Origin: JBBTQS01 sp964627055
GTDB taxonomy: Bacteria > Patescibacteriota > Patescibacteriia > Magasanikbacterales > JBBTQS01
Direction: 5' to 3'
Assembly: GCA_964627055.1 (NCBI GenBank)
Contig: CAZVGV010000003.1
Coordinates: forward strand, 1-64,000
Length of the DNA stretch: 64,000 nt
This document shows, one piece after another, positions 51,742 to 60,390 of the stretch. The notes beneath the pieces were generated by a model that saw only the letters and a list, made by a program, of their open reading frames with translations, ran no database searches and was not told where the DNA came from. Position 1 is the stretch's first letter. The number at the start of each line of letters is the position of its first letter. The translations under genes and the position numbers were made by a program.

Positions 51742-51812
51742 AGGCACCAACCGCGGTGCAACGCACCATGGTTCGCCTCAACCTGAACCCTCCATCGAAA
51801 GGGAGGTATCAC

Positions 51813-51908
51813 ATGCCGCACATCAAGAAGCCCGACAGGCGTCACACGAGCCTGGATGATTCCACGATGAACATCGACGACGTCGCGCACTCTCCCACGA
51901 CGACCTGA
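51813..51908 (+). CDS. Small protein (31 aa) of unknown function
   Basis: ATG 51813 to TGA 51906-51908, with a strong SD (GGGAGG, 6 nt before the ATG) and a consensus promoter, so translation is likely despite the size. Composition is split: basic start (MPHIKKPDRRHTS) and acidic middle (LDDSTMNIDD), then a Thr-rich end. The preceding short transcript encodes a similar basic-then-acidic peptide. No family recognised; a regulator, antitoxin-like or signal peptide role is speculation. Confidence 0.6.
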   Translation: MPHIKKPDRRHTSLDDSTMNIDDVAHSPTTT

Positions 51909-52004
51909 CCGCGACGCCGGCTCGCCTGTACACGATCTCTCGTTCGACGAGATGTGGTGATCGATGTGGGCATTCGATTCACTGATCTGTGTGCAACTGC
52001 CTAT

Positions 52005-52032
52005 ACCCCGAGAACAGCAATGGTCTCGGGGT
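52005..52032. terminator. Terminator between the 31-aa gene and the convergent membrane protein
   Basis: 9-bp stem ACCCCGAGA (52005-52013) / TCTCGGGGT (52024-52032), 10-nt loop, plus-strand tail GTTTCTATTTTT. It lies 4 nt beyond the stop of the minus-strand gene. The 96 nt between 51909 and here hold nothing else I recognise. Confidence 0.88.
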
Positions 52033-52036
52033 GTTT

Positions 52037-53851
52037 CTATTTTTGGAAGACAAACACGCGATTGGCACCTACGGCGAAGGTGTCATCTGCTTCACTACGT
52101 GCGTCTTCGAGCAATTGGCGTGCATTGTGCCAGTAGGGAGTGATCACGAGATATACACGTTCCACGCCTGCAGCAGTAGCAGCTTCGAGTGCATGCGCAC
52201 GTGTGGGTGCTTCGTACACCATTTGTAAATAGTATGGATAGAGTGGACCGCCAGTTGGAATCGGATAGATGAATTGCTCGGTCCCCGCAAGTTGCACGGT
52301 TGGATGGAAACCAAACGTTGCAACTGCAGCAGCGCTCACGGCTTGGTTGGTGAGTACAATATAGGAAGCGGTACCGCTGGCATCACGATCAATGGCTGCC
52401 ACGGTTGCGAAATCAGTCGCGCTGGTGCTATAGCCTTTGGATCGATCAACAACGTCAACACGTGGATAGGTGAGATACCAGCTTGCGGTTGCTGTTATGG
52501 CGAAGTAGATCGCGAATCCAATGCGACTGCGACGATCCCAGTGCCATGTGGTTGCGATGTGCGTTATTGCAATCGCAACTGCAGGTAGGAGTGCGATGAT
52601 CGCGATCGTGAACAGACGGTCACTGAATGCCCGTTGTTCGTAGGAGATCACGTTGCGATAGGTGAGGCAGCGCAGGAACAGAGAGGCACCAAGACAGCTC
52701 ATCGCACCCAGAATAGAGTGAGTGATGTGTGCGCGCTGTGTGCGCCATGCGTAGATGGTGAGTGCTGCGATGGCGATGGGGAGCGCGATGTGCAAGTAGG
52801 TGTAGGAGAACTGGAGCGGCATACTCACACCTGGAACGAGTTCGGGTGCTGCTACAAGTGCGTTGAGCATGTCACGAATGCTCGCCCACGAGATGCGCGC
52901 ACCTTGTGCAATAATGAAAATTGTTGGGAGAGCGAGTGAGCCGAGTGCTGCAAGCACGATCGCAGCGATACGATATTTCGACCATGCCCATGTGATCGTA
53001 ATGAGGAGGAGTGCTGGAATGCCAGCAATCGGATGAGCAGCACATGCTGCAGCAGCAAGCAGATAGGCAAGGAGCCATGTGCGCCAGTTTTTTGTAGTAG
53101 CGTTGGCGTATGCAAAGGAGAGAATCAGGAAAAGGAGGCCGATCGACTGCGGAGTCGTGGTAATAAAGAACGCAAGAGGAAGGGTGAGCAAGAGGAGTGA
53201 GACGCGTGTACGAATTCCAGCGACAAACAGGGCAAATGGAATCGTCAGTGCAGTTGCAATCGGTACAAACCATTGATCAACGATGAACAGGCGCGCGTGC
53301 GTTACCATGGTCAGTGCAACTTCGAGCATGTATGCACCAATATAATAAGGTGTGCGGGGGAAGATTACACCGTCACGAAGAATGGTCTCCATGGTCGCCC
53401 GATGGATGAACCCGTCGAAGCCGTAGCCCAGAGCATACACAAACGATGCGACGCTCGTGGTCACAAAAAGGAGTAGTGCAAAAAGTAACCACCCGGCTCG
53501 TGATTCGGTTCGTGTGCCAACATAAAGACCCAAGGCGCATAGGGCGTAGAGTACGAAGATCCAGTCGGGAAAGAGTTGCCACGGGCTGAGCAGTGTTTCG
53601 GTGCTCGTGTGTCTGGAAAGCACGTAAAGAATACCAAGGGTGAGTATGGCTGATGTGGCCAGCGCAGCGCGTTCGCGTCGGGAATGAGGAAAGAATGGAG
53701 GTGGTATGATGTCGCGTGGCGAAAAGAACCATGCGGCAATACCAGCGCACAGGGCCGCGACACCCAGGAGTATCGGAGTGACTGGTGTGGCGTAATAAAG
53801 TGCCGTCGCGAAAATCGTGAACGCACCAATGAAAAAGGTGAGACGATGCAT
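52037..53851 (-). CDS. Multi-spanning membrane protein, GT-C/oligosaccharyltransferase-like topology
   Basis: 604 aa with about 13-14 hydrophobic helices and a soluble C-terminal domain of about 130 residues (from YPRVDVVDRSKGYS). An extracytoplasmic loop GYGFDGFIHRATMETIL lies after the fourth or fifth helix and could be a GT-C acidic/His motif, but assignment is by shape only. Possible polyprenyl-phosphate-sugar-using transferase for the cell surface. ATG 53851 lies 6 nt after a TACAAT box, implying leaderless initiation; the frame to 53917 would run through the divergent promoter. Confidence 0.7.
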   Translation of the reverse strand: MHRLTFFIGAFTIFATALYYATPVTPILLGVAALCAGIAAWFFSPRDIIPPPFFPHSRRERAALATSAILTLGILYVLSRHTSTETLLSPWQLFPDWIFVLYALCALGLYVGTRTESRAGWLLFALLLFVTTSVASFVYALGYGFDGFIHRATMETILRDGVIFPRTPYYIGAYMLEVALTMVTHARLFIVDQWFVPIATALTIPFALFVAGIRTRVSLLLLTLPLAFFITTTPQSIGLLFLILSFAYANATTKNWRTWLLAYLLAAAACAAHPIAGIPALLLITITWAWSKYRIAAIVLAALGSLALPTIFIIAQGARISWASIRDMLNALVAAPELVPGVSMPLQFSYTYLHIALPIAIAALTIYAWRTQRAHITHSILGAMSCLGASLFLRCLTYRNVISYEQRAFSDRLFTIAIIALLPAVAIAITHIATTWHWDRRSRIGFAIYFAITATASWYLTYPRVDVVDRSKGYSTSATDFATVAAIDRDASGTASYIVLTNQAVSAAAVATFGFHPTVQLAGTEQFIYPIPTGGPLYPYYLQMVYEAPTRAHALEAATAAGVERVYLVITPYWHNARQLLEDARSEADDTFAVGANRVFVFQK

Positions 53852-53857
53852 GGCGCT

Positions 53858-53887
53858 ATTGTAGCAGTGGAACTGTTGCCGTACAAT
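53858..53887. promoter_or_regulatory. Fully interleaved divergent promoters
   Basis: Plus: TTGTAG (53859-53864), 17 nt, TACAAT (53882-53887), 6 nt before ATG 53894. Minus: TTGTAC (53881-53886 on plus), 17 nt, TACAAT (53858-53863 on plus), 6 nt before ATG 53851. Each -10 coincides with the other promoter's -35, all within a 42-nt intergenic region. Confidence 0.7.
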
Positions 53888-53893
53888 CAGGGC

Positions 53894-55465
53894 ATGATTG
53901 CACAAGGCGTTGCTCAAATCGTAAGTGAGAAGGTGGTGCGCCGATGGCTTATTAATCCATCGCTACGGCTTGCTGTGGCTATGGTGTTGTTGTTTTTGGT
54001 CGGGACAAGTGCGTTGTCGCATCGTCTGCAGTCGTTTACGAACTCTCCTGATGAAATGGTCGCGCGTGCGTTCATTCATGCCTATGCGACAACGGGCAGT
54101 TTGCGTATTCCTGCGCCTGATATTGCGATTCAAGAAGGGCTTGCGCCGCGGAGTGTTTCGATTGATGGCGACGCGTATGTTCCAGCAACGTTCTATGGGT
54201 TGCTCGTACTCTATGGGGGATTTGCAGCGGTGATGGGAGAGCAGGTGCTCTGGATTGTGACTCCGCTTCTTGTGAGTATTGCGTGTCTTGCGTTTTACGG
54301 ATTGTTGCAGCGCATGTGGGGTGAGCGCATTGCGATGACAAGTGTGTTGTTGTTCTGTCTGCATCCTGCAGTGTGGTATTACACGGCGCGAGGGTTGTAC
54401 CCTAACATGGTTGTGCTGTCGCTAGTGCTCATCGGGCTGTGGTGTATTGTTGCTGAGCCGGTTGCCGTATGGTGGCGTTCAGTGTGGGCGCGGGTATTGA
54501 GTCAGGGGATTGGTATGGCACTGCTTGCGCTTGCGGCATGGGTCAGACCTATTGAGATGGTGTGGGTTGCCTTGTTGCTCATCGCTGCAGCCTGCGTTAC
54601 CCGCGCTTGGAAAGATCCGGTGCTGCTGTGGACGTGGACGGTTATGGTGGTTGGAGGACTGATCGTGCTTGTCACTGTGCCGTCGTTGGGCGCGCTTGGT
54701 GGGTATGTGGTTCCGGAGATGTCTGTGTGGCAGACGTTTTTCCCATTTGGTATTCATCCACGTTTGATACTGCACAATGTGTGGACAGTCGGTGTAGGTG
54801 TGTTGGGGTTCATTGGTGTGGTTACTATAGGTGTAAGCGTTCTGGTGGCAGCACGGTTTGTTCGGACACGCGCACTACTGCGCACTGCTCGTGGTCGCTA
54901 TATCGCAGTAACAGCTGCCTGGATCTGGTATCCAGTGGTTCTGTATGGATCATGGGCAGTGCAGGATAATCCAACGGCAGGATTGGTGACGATTGGTACG
55001 TCGTATTTGCGGTACTGGCTTCCTGTATTTGTAGCAACATTGCCATTGATCGCGTACGCATTGTGGCGAGTATTCGAGCGCTATCGCAGCGAAGGAACCC
55101 GATATATGGCTGGCATTTGGATGGGATTCTTTGTGTTGTGGTGTGCCGCAAGTGTGATTTCAGGGGTTTTTGGGTCAGATGGTATCGCAGCAGTGCTTCG
55201 TGAGCGTGATGCGGTCCGGGCGATACAAACTCGCGTGCTCGAGCGTGTACCTGAGGCAAGTGTGATGCTCGTAGATAAGTGGGACAAACATTTCTGGCCG
55301 AGCCGTACTGTGACGCGTGTACGCAAACCACTCCCGACTGATGTGTGGTTTTTCGGTCTTGTGTTGCGTGACGATGAAGCAGTGGGTATGGCGCGGACCA
55401 TGGAAGGGCGAGTGATAGAAGTGCAGCGATTTGGTTCGCATGCGTTGTATCACATCGAACGATAG
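53894..55465 (+). CDS. GT-C-like (ArnT/PMT-type) multi-spanning glycosyltransferase
   Basis: 523 aa with about 11-13 helices. After helix 1 the first extracytoplasmic loop carries SFTNSPDEMVARAF, matching the acidic D-E motif of GT-C enzymes such as ArnT/protein mannosyltransferases. A soluble C-terminal domain of about 100 residues follows the last helix (from SGVFGSDGIAAVLRERDAV). Likely transfers sugar from a polyprenyl-phosphate donor outside the membrane. ATG 53894 sits 6 nt after the TACAAT box; in-frame upstream ATGs lie within the divergent promoter. The next gene starts 1 nt after its stop. Confidence 0.8.
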   Translation: MIAQGVAQIVSEKVVRRWLINPSLRLAVAMVLLFLVGTSALSHRLQSFTNSPDEMVARAFIHAYATTGSLRIPAPDIAIQEGLAPRSVSIDGDAYVPATFYGLLVLYGGFAAVMGEQVLWIVTPLLVSIACLAFYGLLQRMWGERIAMTSVLLFCLHPAVWYYTARGLYPNMVVLSLVLIGLWCIVAEPVAVWWRSVWARVLSQGIGMALLALAAWVRPIEMVWVALLLIAAACVTRAWKDPVLLWTWTVMVVGGLIVLVTVPSLGALGGYVVPEMSVWQTFFPFGIHPRLILHNVWTVGVGVLGFIGVVTIGVSVLVAARFVRTRALLRTARGRYIAVTAAWIWYPVVLYGSWAVQDNPTAGLVTIGTSYLRYWLPVFVATLPLIAYALWRVFERYRSEGTRYMAGIWMGFFVLWCAASVISGVFGSDGIAAVLRERDAVRAIQTRVLERVPEASVMLVDKWDKHFWPSRTVTRVRKPLPTDVWFFGLVLRDDEAVGMARTMEGRVIEVQRFGSHALYHIER

Positions 55466-55466
55466 T

Positions 55467-55934
55467 ATGCGGTTCATTCATGGAGTGATTTGGGGGGCAA
55501 CATTCGGACTGATGGCATGTATTGTGTATTGGAATGTAGCGCCATTTGGTGTGACCTATACGAAGGACATGCATGCATTGCGATCGAGTGCGGTGATTTC
55601 GGACTTTACTCCGGGTGATCGAGTCTCTGCAGATCGAACGATTGTGCATGATCCGGTGTATGTGTTGCTTCGGACTTCACGACGTTTTGGAAGTGCGGTT
55701 GTAGAGCTGAATGGTGTGTCATTGGATGCATTGCGATTAGGTGTGGCGTATGACGCTGATGCGAAGATCGTTGCACTGACAGATGCAATTGCGCCAACGT
55801 CAACGACGCATGCAACATATGTTCTAGATTTGGCACCAGCATATCGTGATGCGTCAGATGCCTACCGACTTGTATTCTCAGTGCGTGCTGATGCGGGTGC
55901 GCGTGTAGACTCAGTTCGCGTAAGTTTGGAATAG
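55467..55934 (+). CDS. Membrane-anchored extracytoplasmic protein of unknown function
   Basis: 155 aa. One N-terminal helix (FIHGVIWGATFGLMACIVYWNV) followed by a beta-rich extracytoplasmic domain (VVELNGVSLDALRLGVAYD, TTHATYVLDLAPAYRD). No family recognised. It begins 1 nt after the GT-C gene stop and 1 nt before the next small gene, so it is an operon member and may assist the transferase. ATG 55467 is chosen over 55431, which overlaps the upstream gene. Confidence 0.7.
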   Translation: MRFIHGVIWGATFGLMACIVYWNVAPFGVTYTKDMHALRSSAVISDFTPGDRVSADRTIVHDPVYVLLRTSRRFGSAVVELNGVSLDALRLGVAYDADAKIVALTDAIAPTSTTHATYVLDLAPAYRDASDAYRLVFSVRADAGARVDSVRVSLE

Positions 55935-55935
55935 T

Positions 55936-56121
55936 ATGCAGCGACAGCAGGTAATTGCATTCATTGAAACTGGGGTACAAGCAGGTCTATTGTTCCTCAT
56001 CTTTATGGTGCTGACTGAGGTGATGTGGCCGGGATTTGTGTCACGTATCGTGCCGGTGTGGTGGCCGATTGGTGTAGAAATTTTATTGACACTTCTTCTT
56101 GCTCGAATGCGTCGGCCATGA
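55936..56121 (+). CDS. Small two-span membrane protein
   Basis: 61 aa with two hydrophobic segments (GVQAGLLFLIFMVLTEVMW and WWPIGVEILLTLLLA) and a basic end (RMRRP). It begins 1 nt after the preceding stop, with no space for another start. Position in the GT-C operon is the only clue to its role. No family recognised. Confidence 0.65.
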   Translation: MQRQQVIAFIETGVQAGLLFLIFMVLTEVMWPGFVSRIVPVWWPIGVEILLTLLLARMRRP

Positions 56122-56127
56122 TAGGGT
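56122..56127 (+). promoter_or_regulatory. Possible -10 box (TAGGGT) upstream of the HIT gene
   Basis: TTGCTC (56099-56104), 17 nt, TAGGGT, 8 nt before ATG 56136. It would start a new leaderless unit leading into the rml operon; weak match. Confidence 0.3.
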
Positions 56128-56135
56128 TTTGACGT

Positions 56136-56555
56136 ATGCAGGACTGTATTTTTTGCAAGATTATCGCTGGGGAAATACCGAGTACACAGGTGTACCAGGA
56201 TGACTTTGTTGTCGCGTTCATGGATATCAAACCAGTACACTTGGGCCATGTGCTTGTGGTACCGAGAGTACATGTAGAAACAACACTCGACATGGATGCT
56301 ACAACGCTTATGCGCGTGACTGCAGCAATGCAACATGTGGCACGAGGTGTCGTTGCAGCAACCCATGCTGATGGATGGAACCTTGGAGCGAATTCAGGCG
56401 CAGCGGCTGGACAAATGGTATTTCATGCACATTGGCACGTCATTCCTCGATTCAAGGGCGATGGACTCAAGTCGTGGAGTGATGAAGTTGTAACGCAAGA
56501 ACAATTACAAGAAATGGGCGGCAAGATCCGCGCAGAACTTACTGGCAATCTATGA
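56136..56555 (+). CDS. HIT family protein (histidine triad nucleotide hydrolase)
   Basis: 139 aa of the HinT branch. Start CIFCKIIAGEIPS, middle HLGHVLVVPRVHVETT and the histidine triad HAHWHVIPRF (about residues 98-107), fitting HxHxHxx. Family members cleave AMP from nucleotide phosphoramidates. The N-terminal CxxC pair could bind zinc as in some HIT proteins. Its TGA overlaps the rmlB ATG by 4 nt. Confidence 0.95.
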   Translation: MQDCIFCKIIAGEIPSTQVYQDDFVVAFMDIKPVHLGHVLVVPRVHVETTLDMDATTLMRVTAAMQHVARGVVAATHADGWNLGANSGAAAGQMVFHAHWHVIPRFKGDGLKSWSDEVVTQEQLQEMGGKIRAELTGNL

Positions 56556-57574
56556 CCTACTTTGTGACTGGTGGCGCTGGATTTATTGGTGCGAACTTTA
56601 TTCACTACCTGTTGCGTACTCACGCGGATGTGAAAGTGGTGAACTTTGATGCGCTCACCTACGCAGGCAATTTAGAGAATCTTGCGCACGTTGCTACAGA
56701 TCCACGCTATACATTTGTACAGGGTGATATCACAAACCTGGAACAGGTACTTCCTGCGATGGAGGGGTGCGATGTTGTGGTGAACTTCGCAGCTGAATCA
56801 CATAACGATCGCGCGATTTTGGATCCGGGAATTTTTGTGCGCACGAACGTAATGGGAACGCAGATTTTGTTGGAAGCAGCTCGACGAGCAAAAGTGTCTC
56901 GGTTTCATCATATCTCAACGTGCGAAGTGTTCGGTGATTTGGCGCTTGATGAGGATCGCATGTTCAAGGAGAGCGACTCCTTTGCACCAAAGACGCCGTA
57001 CAATGCGAGCAAGGCAGCGGCCAATCATATTGTGATTGCGTACTATCACACCTACAAATTGCCGGTGACTATCAGTCACTGTGCGAACAATTACGGTCCG
57101 TATCAATTCCCAGAGAAGGTGATCCCGCTCTTCGTGACGAATGCAATTGAGGATAAGCCGTTGCCGCTCTTCAAATCGAGTCAGAATCGCCGTGAATGGA
57201 TTCATGTGGATGATCATGCTGCAGGTATTGATGCAATTGTGCGTCGCGGCACCGTGGGCGAGGCATATAATATTGGAACGCGCGTAGAGAAGAGTGTGGA
57301 GCAACTTGCTGATGCAATCCTCGATATTCTTGGTAAGCCGCAGACACTCAAATCATACGTCCCAGATCGTCTACAGCACGATCGCCGGTACTTGCTCGAT
57401 CCGAGCAAGATCATGGAGGAGTTGGGATGGGTACCGATGATCCCGTTTGATGATGGACTGCGTGCAACAGTAGAGTGGTATCGCGACAACCAAGAATGGT
57501 GGAAGCGCTGCAAGTCCGGCGAGTATCAGAAGTACTACGATACCTACTATAACGAAGCTATTGGCAAGAACTAA
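56552..57574 (+). CDS. rmlB: dTDP-glucose 4,6-dehydratase
   Basis: 340 aa extended SDR. NAD-binding VTGGAGFIGANFIHYLL at the N-terminus, the STCEVFGDL active-site Thr region, catalytic YNASKAAANH (YxxxK), and RREWIHVDDHAAGI. Converts dTDP-glucose to dTDP-4-keto-6-deoxyglucose. In RmlB the usual SSxxVYG is STCEVFG here, a tolerated change. It heads the rml/GT operon and is coupled to the HIT gene by ATGA overlap. Confidence 0.94.
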   Translation: MTYFVTGGAGFIGANFIHYLLRTHADVKVVNFDALTYAGNLENLAHVATDPRYTFVQGDITNLEQVLPAMEGCDVVVNFAAESHNDRAILDPGIFVRTNVMGTQILLEAARRAKVSRFHHISTCEVFGDLALDEDRMFKESDSFAPKTPYNASKAAANHIVIAYYHTYKLPVTISHCANNYGPYQFPEKVIPLFVTNAIEDKPLPLFKSSQNRREWIHVDDHAAGIDAIVRRGTVGEAYNIGTRVEKSVEQLADAILDILGKPQTLKSYVPDRLQHDRRYLLDPSKIMEELGWVPMIPFDDGLRATVEWYRDNQEWWKRCKSGEYQKYYDTYYNEAIGKN

Positions 57575-57575
57575 T

Positions 57576-58490
57576 ATGAAAATCCTCATTTTTGGGCAGG
57601 GACAACTTGGTACGTATTATAAGAATTATTACGTTGCAAAAGGAGACACGGTGATTAGTGATCGCGTGGATATTCGTGATGTGGAAGCAGTGCGTACTGC
57701 GGTAGAGACTGCAAAGCCTGACCTCGTTATTAACGCTGCAGCAAAAACAGATATTGATTGGTGTGAGCAGCATCGTACCGAGGCGTTTGAGGTAAATACG
57801 CTGGGTGCGGATAACGTGGCTGCAGCATGCGCAGCAACAGGAACGTATCTCTATCAAATTTCAAGTGGGTGTGTACAGGAGAGCAAGAGCGCAGAAGAAG
57901 TACACACAGAAGATGAACCACCAACGCCGCTGTGTTTCTATTCTTGGACCAAGGTGTGGGCAGAGAATCTTGTGCTGGATCGTGTGCGCCGTCAGGGATT
58001 GCAGGCATTGATCTTGCGACCACGTCAATTACTCTCAGCAACAGTGAGCCCGCGTAATGCCGTAACGAAGTTCCTCACGTACAAGAAGTTTATCGATACA
58101 CCGAACTCGTGCACGATTGTCGAAGATCTGCTCGATGTCACTGACCAACTTGTTGCACGTCGTGTGACTGGTGTGTACAACGTCGTGAATCCAGGGATCA
58201 TTACGCCGTTCCAGGTAGCAACAATGCTCAAGGAAATTGTGAAGCCTGAAATGGAGTTCGTGAAAATTAGCAAGGACGAACTCAATGCCATGACACTTGC
58301 AACACGTGTGGATTGCGTGCTCTCAGGTGCACGTCTTGAAGGACTGGGGATTCATCTCAAAGAAATACATGAACGATTGCGCGAGATCCTTCATCTTTTC
58401 AAGGAAAATCTCGCAGCGGGTGAATCAGCTGCAGCGATGGCAAAGACCGAGGCTGATACAGCGCATAAGCTGAGCTTGGTTCAGGAATAA
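57576..58490 (+). CDS. rmlD: dTDP-4-dehydrorhamnose reductase-like SDR
   Basis: 304 aa RmlD-family SDR: FGQGQLGTYYKNYY (NAD-binding), NAAAKTDIDWCEQHR, the VNTLGADNVAAAC segment, and YSWTKVWAEN as the YxxxK variant. It would reduce dTDP-4-keto-rhamnose. The C-terminal about 40 residues form an extra helical, Ala-rich extension beyond RmlD. The 3,5-epimerase RmlC is not in the window, so the pathway is incomplete here and the product sugar is uncertain. Starts 1 nt after rmlB. Confidence 0.82.
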   Translation: MKILIFGQGQLGTYYKNYYVAKGDTVISDRVDIRDVEAVRTAVETAKPDLVINAAAKTDIDWCEQHRTEAFEVNTLGADNVAAACAATGTYLYQISSGCVQESKSAEEVHTEDEPPTPLCFYSWTKVWAENLVLDRVRRQGLQALILRPRQLLSATVSPRNAVTKFLTYKKFIDTPNSCTIVEDLLDVTDQLVARRVTGVYNVVNPGIITPFQVATMLKEIVKPEMEFVKISKDELNAMTLATRVDCVLSGARLEGLGIHLKEIHERLREILHLFKENLAAGESAAAMAKTEADTAHKLSLVQE

Positions 58491-58507
58491 TCAGACGAGA
58501 CTTATCT

Positions 58508-59353
58508 ATGGACGTCTCGATCGTAACCGTAACATGGAATAGTGCGCAATTTATCCAGGAACAGTTGCGATCGGTGTTGGCGTCGGAGGGAGTTTCGTTG
58601 GAAGTGTTCGTGGTGGACAATGCATCATCGGATGCAACGGTAGCAGATGTCACTCGAATGTTTCCCCAGGTCGTGCTCATAAAGAATGATGCAAATCGTG
58701 GGTTTGCAGCAGCAAACAATCAAGCGATCGCGCGTGCGAGTGGTCGGTATGTAGTGCTGCTCAATCCTGACATGCGGGTACAGACTGATACGATGGCTCG
58801 TATGGTGGCTCACATGGACGCACATCCAGAGATCGGTGTGTTGGGCCCGCATCTTATCGATGCGCAGGGGGTGACTATGCCGCATGTGCGCAGATTCCCA
58901 CGAGTAAGCGATCAAGCAGCACTGCTTCTCAAGATCCCGCATCTCTTCCCCGCGGTACTCAATGGCTATTTGCGGACAGACTTCGACTACACACAAGACG
59001 CGTACGTTGATTCGGTTCGTGGGTCGTGTTTTATGATCAGGCGCGAGACGCTGGAAAAGCTTGGAGGTCTCGATGAGCGATATTTCATCTGGTTTGAGGA
59101 AGTGGATTACTGCAAGCAGGTGATCGCGGCAGGGTGGAAGGTTGCGTATACTGCAGCAGCAACTTGCGTTGATTATGTTGGACGCAGCTTTGCATTGGTT
59201 TCTGGGTATCGCAAGCAGCGGTATTTCACCACAAGCATGGTGAAATACTTCCGCAAATGGCATCCAGGATGGCGTTCGTGGATTATTACAGGGCTTCGAC
59301 CTGTGGCGCTTGGTGCTGCATGGTTCGCTGAAAAACTTCGTTCACACGTATGA
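58508..59353 (+). CDS. Glycosyltransferase family 2 (rhamnosyltransferase-like), first of four
   Basis: 281 aa GT-A enzyme. VSIVTVTWNSAQFIQEQL, FVVDNASSDAT, NRGFAAANNQAIARASGRYVVLLNPDM (donor/metal site NPD in place of DXD) and GGLDERYFIWFEEVDYCKQ, the WbbL/RfbN-type pattern. Transfers a sugar, plausibly rhamnose, to a lipid-linked glycan. 17 nt after rmlD. Overlaps the next GT2 gene by 4 nt (ATGA). Confidence 0.92.
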   Translation: MDVSIVTVTWNSAQFIQEQLRSVLASEGVSLEVFVVDNASSDATVADVTRMFPQVVLIKNDANRGFAAANNQAIARASGRYVVLLNPDMRVQTDTMARMVAHMDAHPEIGVLGPHLIDAQGVTMPHVRRFPRVSDQAALLLKIPHLFPAVLNGYLRTDFDYTQDAYVDSVRGSCFMIRRETLEKLGGLDERYFIWFEEVDYCKQVIAAGWKVAYTAAATCVDYVGRSFALVSGYRKQRYFTTSMVKYFRKWHPGWRSWIITGLRPVALGAAWFAEKLRSHV

Positions 59354-60387
59354 TCGCAGTACATCTTGTTAGCTGGAACGGCGAAAAATATATACCGCAT
59401 TTATTTGCGTCATTGCGTGGACAGCACTTTCGTGAGTTTCAGCTCGTCATCCATGATAATGGTTCGACCGACGGAACGGTTGCTGCCATTGAGCGAGAAC
59501 TGCAACAGGTGCCGCTCTTCACGTATACTTTCACAAAGGGGGCAACGAATATTGGTTTTGCGCCAGCGCACAATCAGTTGATGCGCGAGTCTGTTGCAGA
59601 TTATGTATTGCTTTTGAATCAGGACATGTTGCTTGAACCAGAATATGTACTTCGCTTGAAGCAGTGTCTTGATGGTCACCCTGATGCAGGATGCATTTCC
59701 GGGCGACTTATGAAATGGCAGTTCGGTGAGTCTTGGAATGGTGGAAGAACGGATAGTATCGATTCGCTTGGTTTGCGCGTGTTCCGCAATCGTCGTGTCG
59801 TGGAATGGCATACGGGTGAGCGATGGGCACAAGTACAATCTCAACTGCAGTACACGCCAGATGGTTTGGTTGAGGTGTTCGGTGTCTCTGGAGCTGCGCC
59901 TATGATTCGACGCATTGCAGCAATGGACGTTGCACTTGATGGACAGATGTTTGATGAAGCCTATTTCTCCTATAAAGAAGATGTAGATCTTGCTTGGCGT
60001 ATGCGCAGTGCTGGCTGGAATGCATACTTGGTTCCTGATGCTGTGGTGTATCACGACCGATCCGCAGCAGGTCCTAAGGAACACAGTGATACTGCAGCGG
60101 CGAAGAATCGTGAGTCAATGAAGCCGGCTACGCGCGCTTTTTCGTACCGGAACCACCTCTTTACACTTTTCAAAAATGAGTATATAACCAATTATCTCAA
60201 GGATTGGCCTTGGATTGAGTGGTATGAGTGGAAAAAGTTCATATATCTGCTCTTTCGAGAGCCTCGGACATGGGCTGCGGGACTGCAAGTGCTGCGACAA
60301 TACCCAATGCTCATGCGCAAACGACGTATGATTCGCGAGAAGCGACGTGTGAAGGCAGGGGCACTTCGTCGATGGTGGAAAATATAA
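59350..60387 (+). CDS. Glycosyltransferase family 2, second of four
   Basis: 345 aa. VHLVSWNGEKYIPHLF, HDNGSTDGTVAAI, NIGFAPAHNQLM, YVLLLNQDM (NQD in place of DXD), and FDEAYFSYKEDVDLAWRMRSAGW. The C-terminal about 90 residues are basic and aromatic, suited to membrane association (FIYLLFREPRTW, KRRMIREKRRVKAG). Overlaps neighbours on the 5' side by 4 nt. Confidence 0.92.
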   Translation: MIAVHLVSWNGEKYIPHLFASLRGQHFREFQLVIHDNGSTDGTVAAIERELQQVPLFTYTFTKGATNIGFAPAHNQLMRESVADYVLLLNQDMLLEPEYVLRLKQCLDGHPDAGCISGRLMKWQFGESWNGGRTDSIDSLGLRVFRNRRVVEWHTGERWAQVQSQLQYTPDGLVEVFGVSGAAPMIRRIAAMDVALDGQMFDEAYFSYKEDVDLAWRMRSAGWNAYLVPDAVVYHDRSAAGPKEHSDTAAAKNRESMKPATRAFSYRNHLFTLFKNEYITNYLKDWPWIEWYEWKKFIYLLFREPRTWAAGLQVLRQYPMLMRKRRMIREKRRVKAGALRRWWKI

Positions 60388-60390
60388 GCT

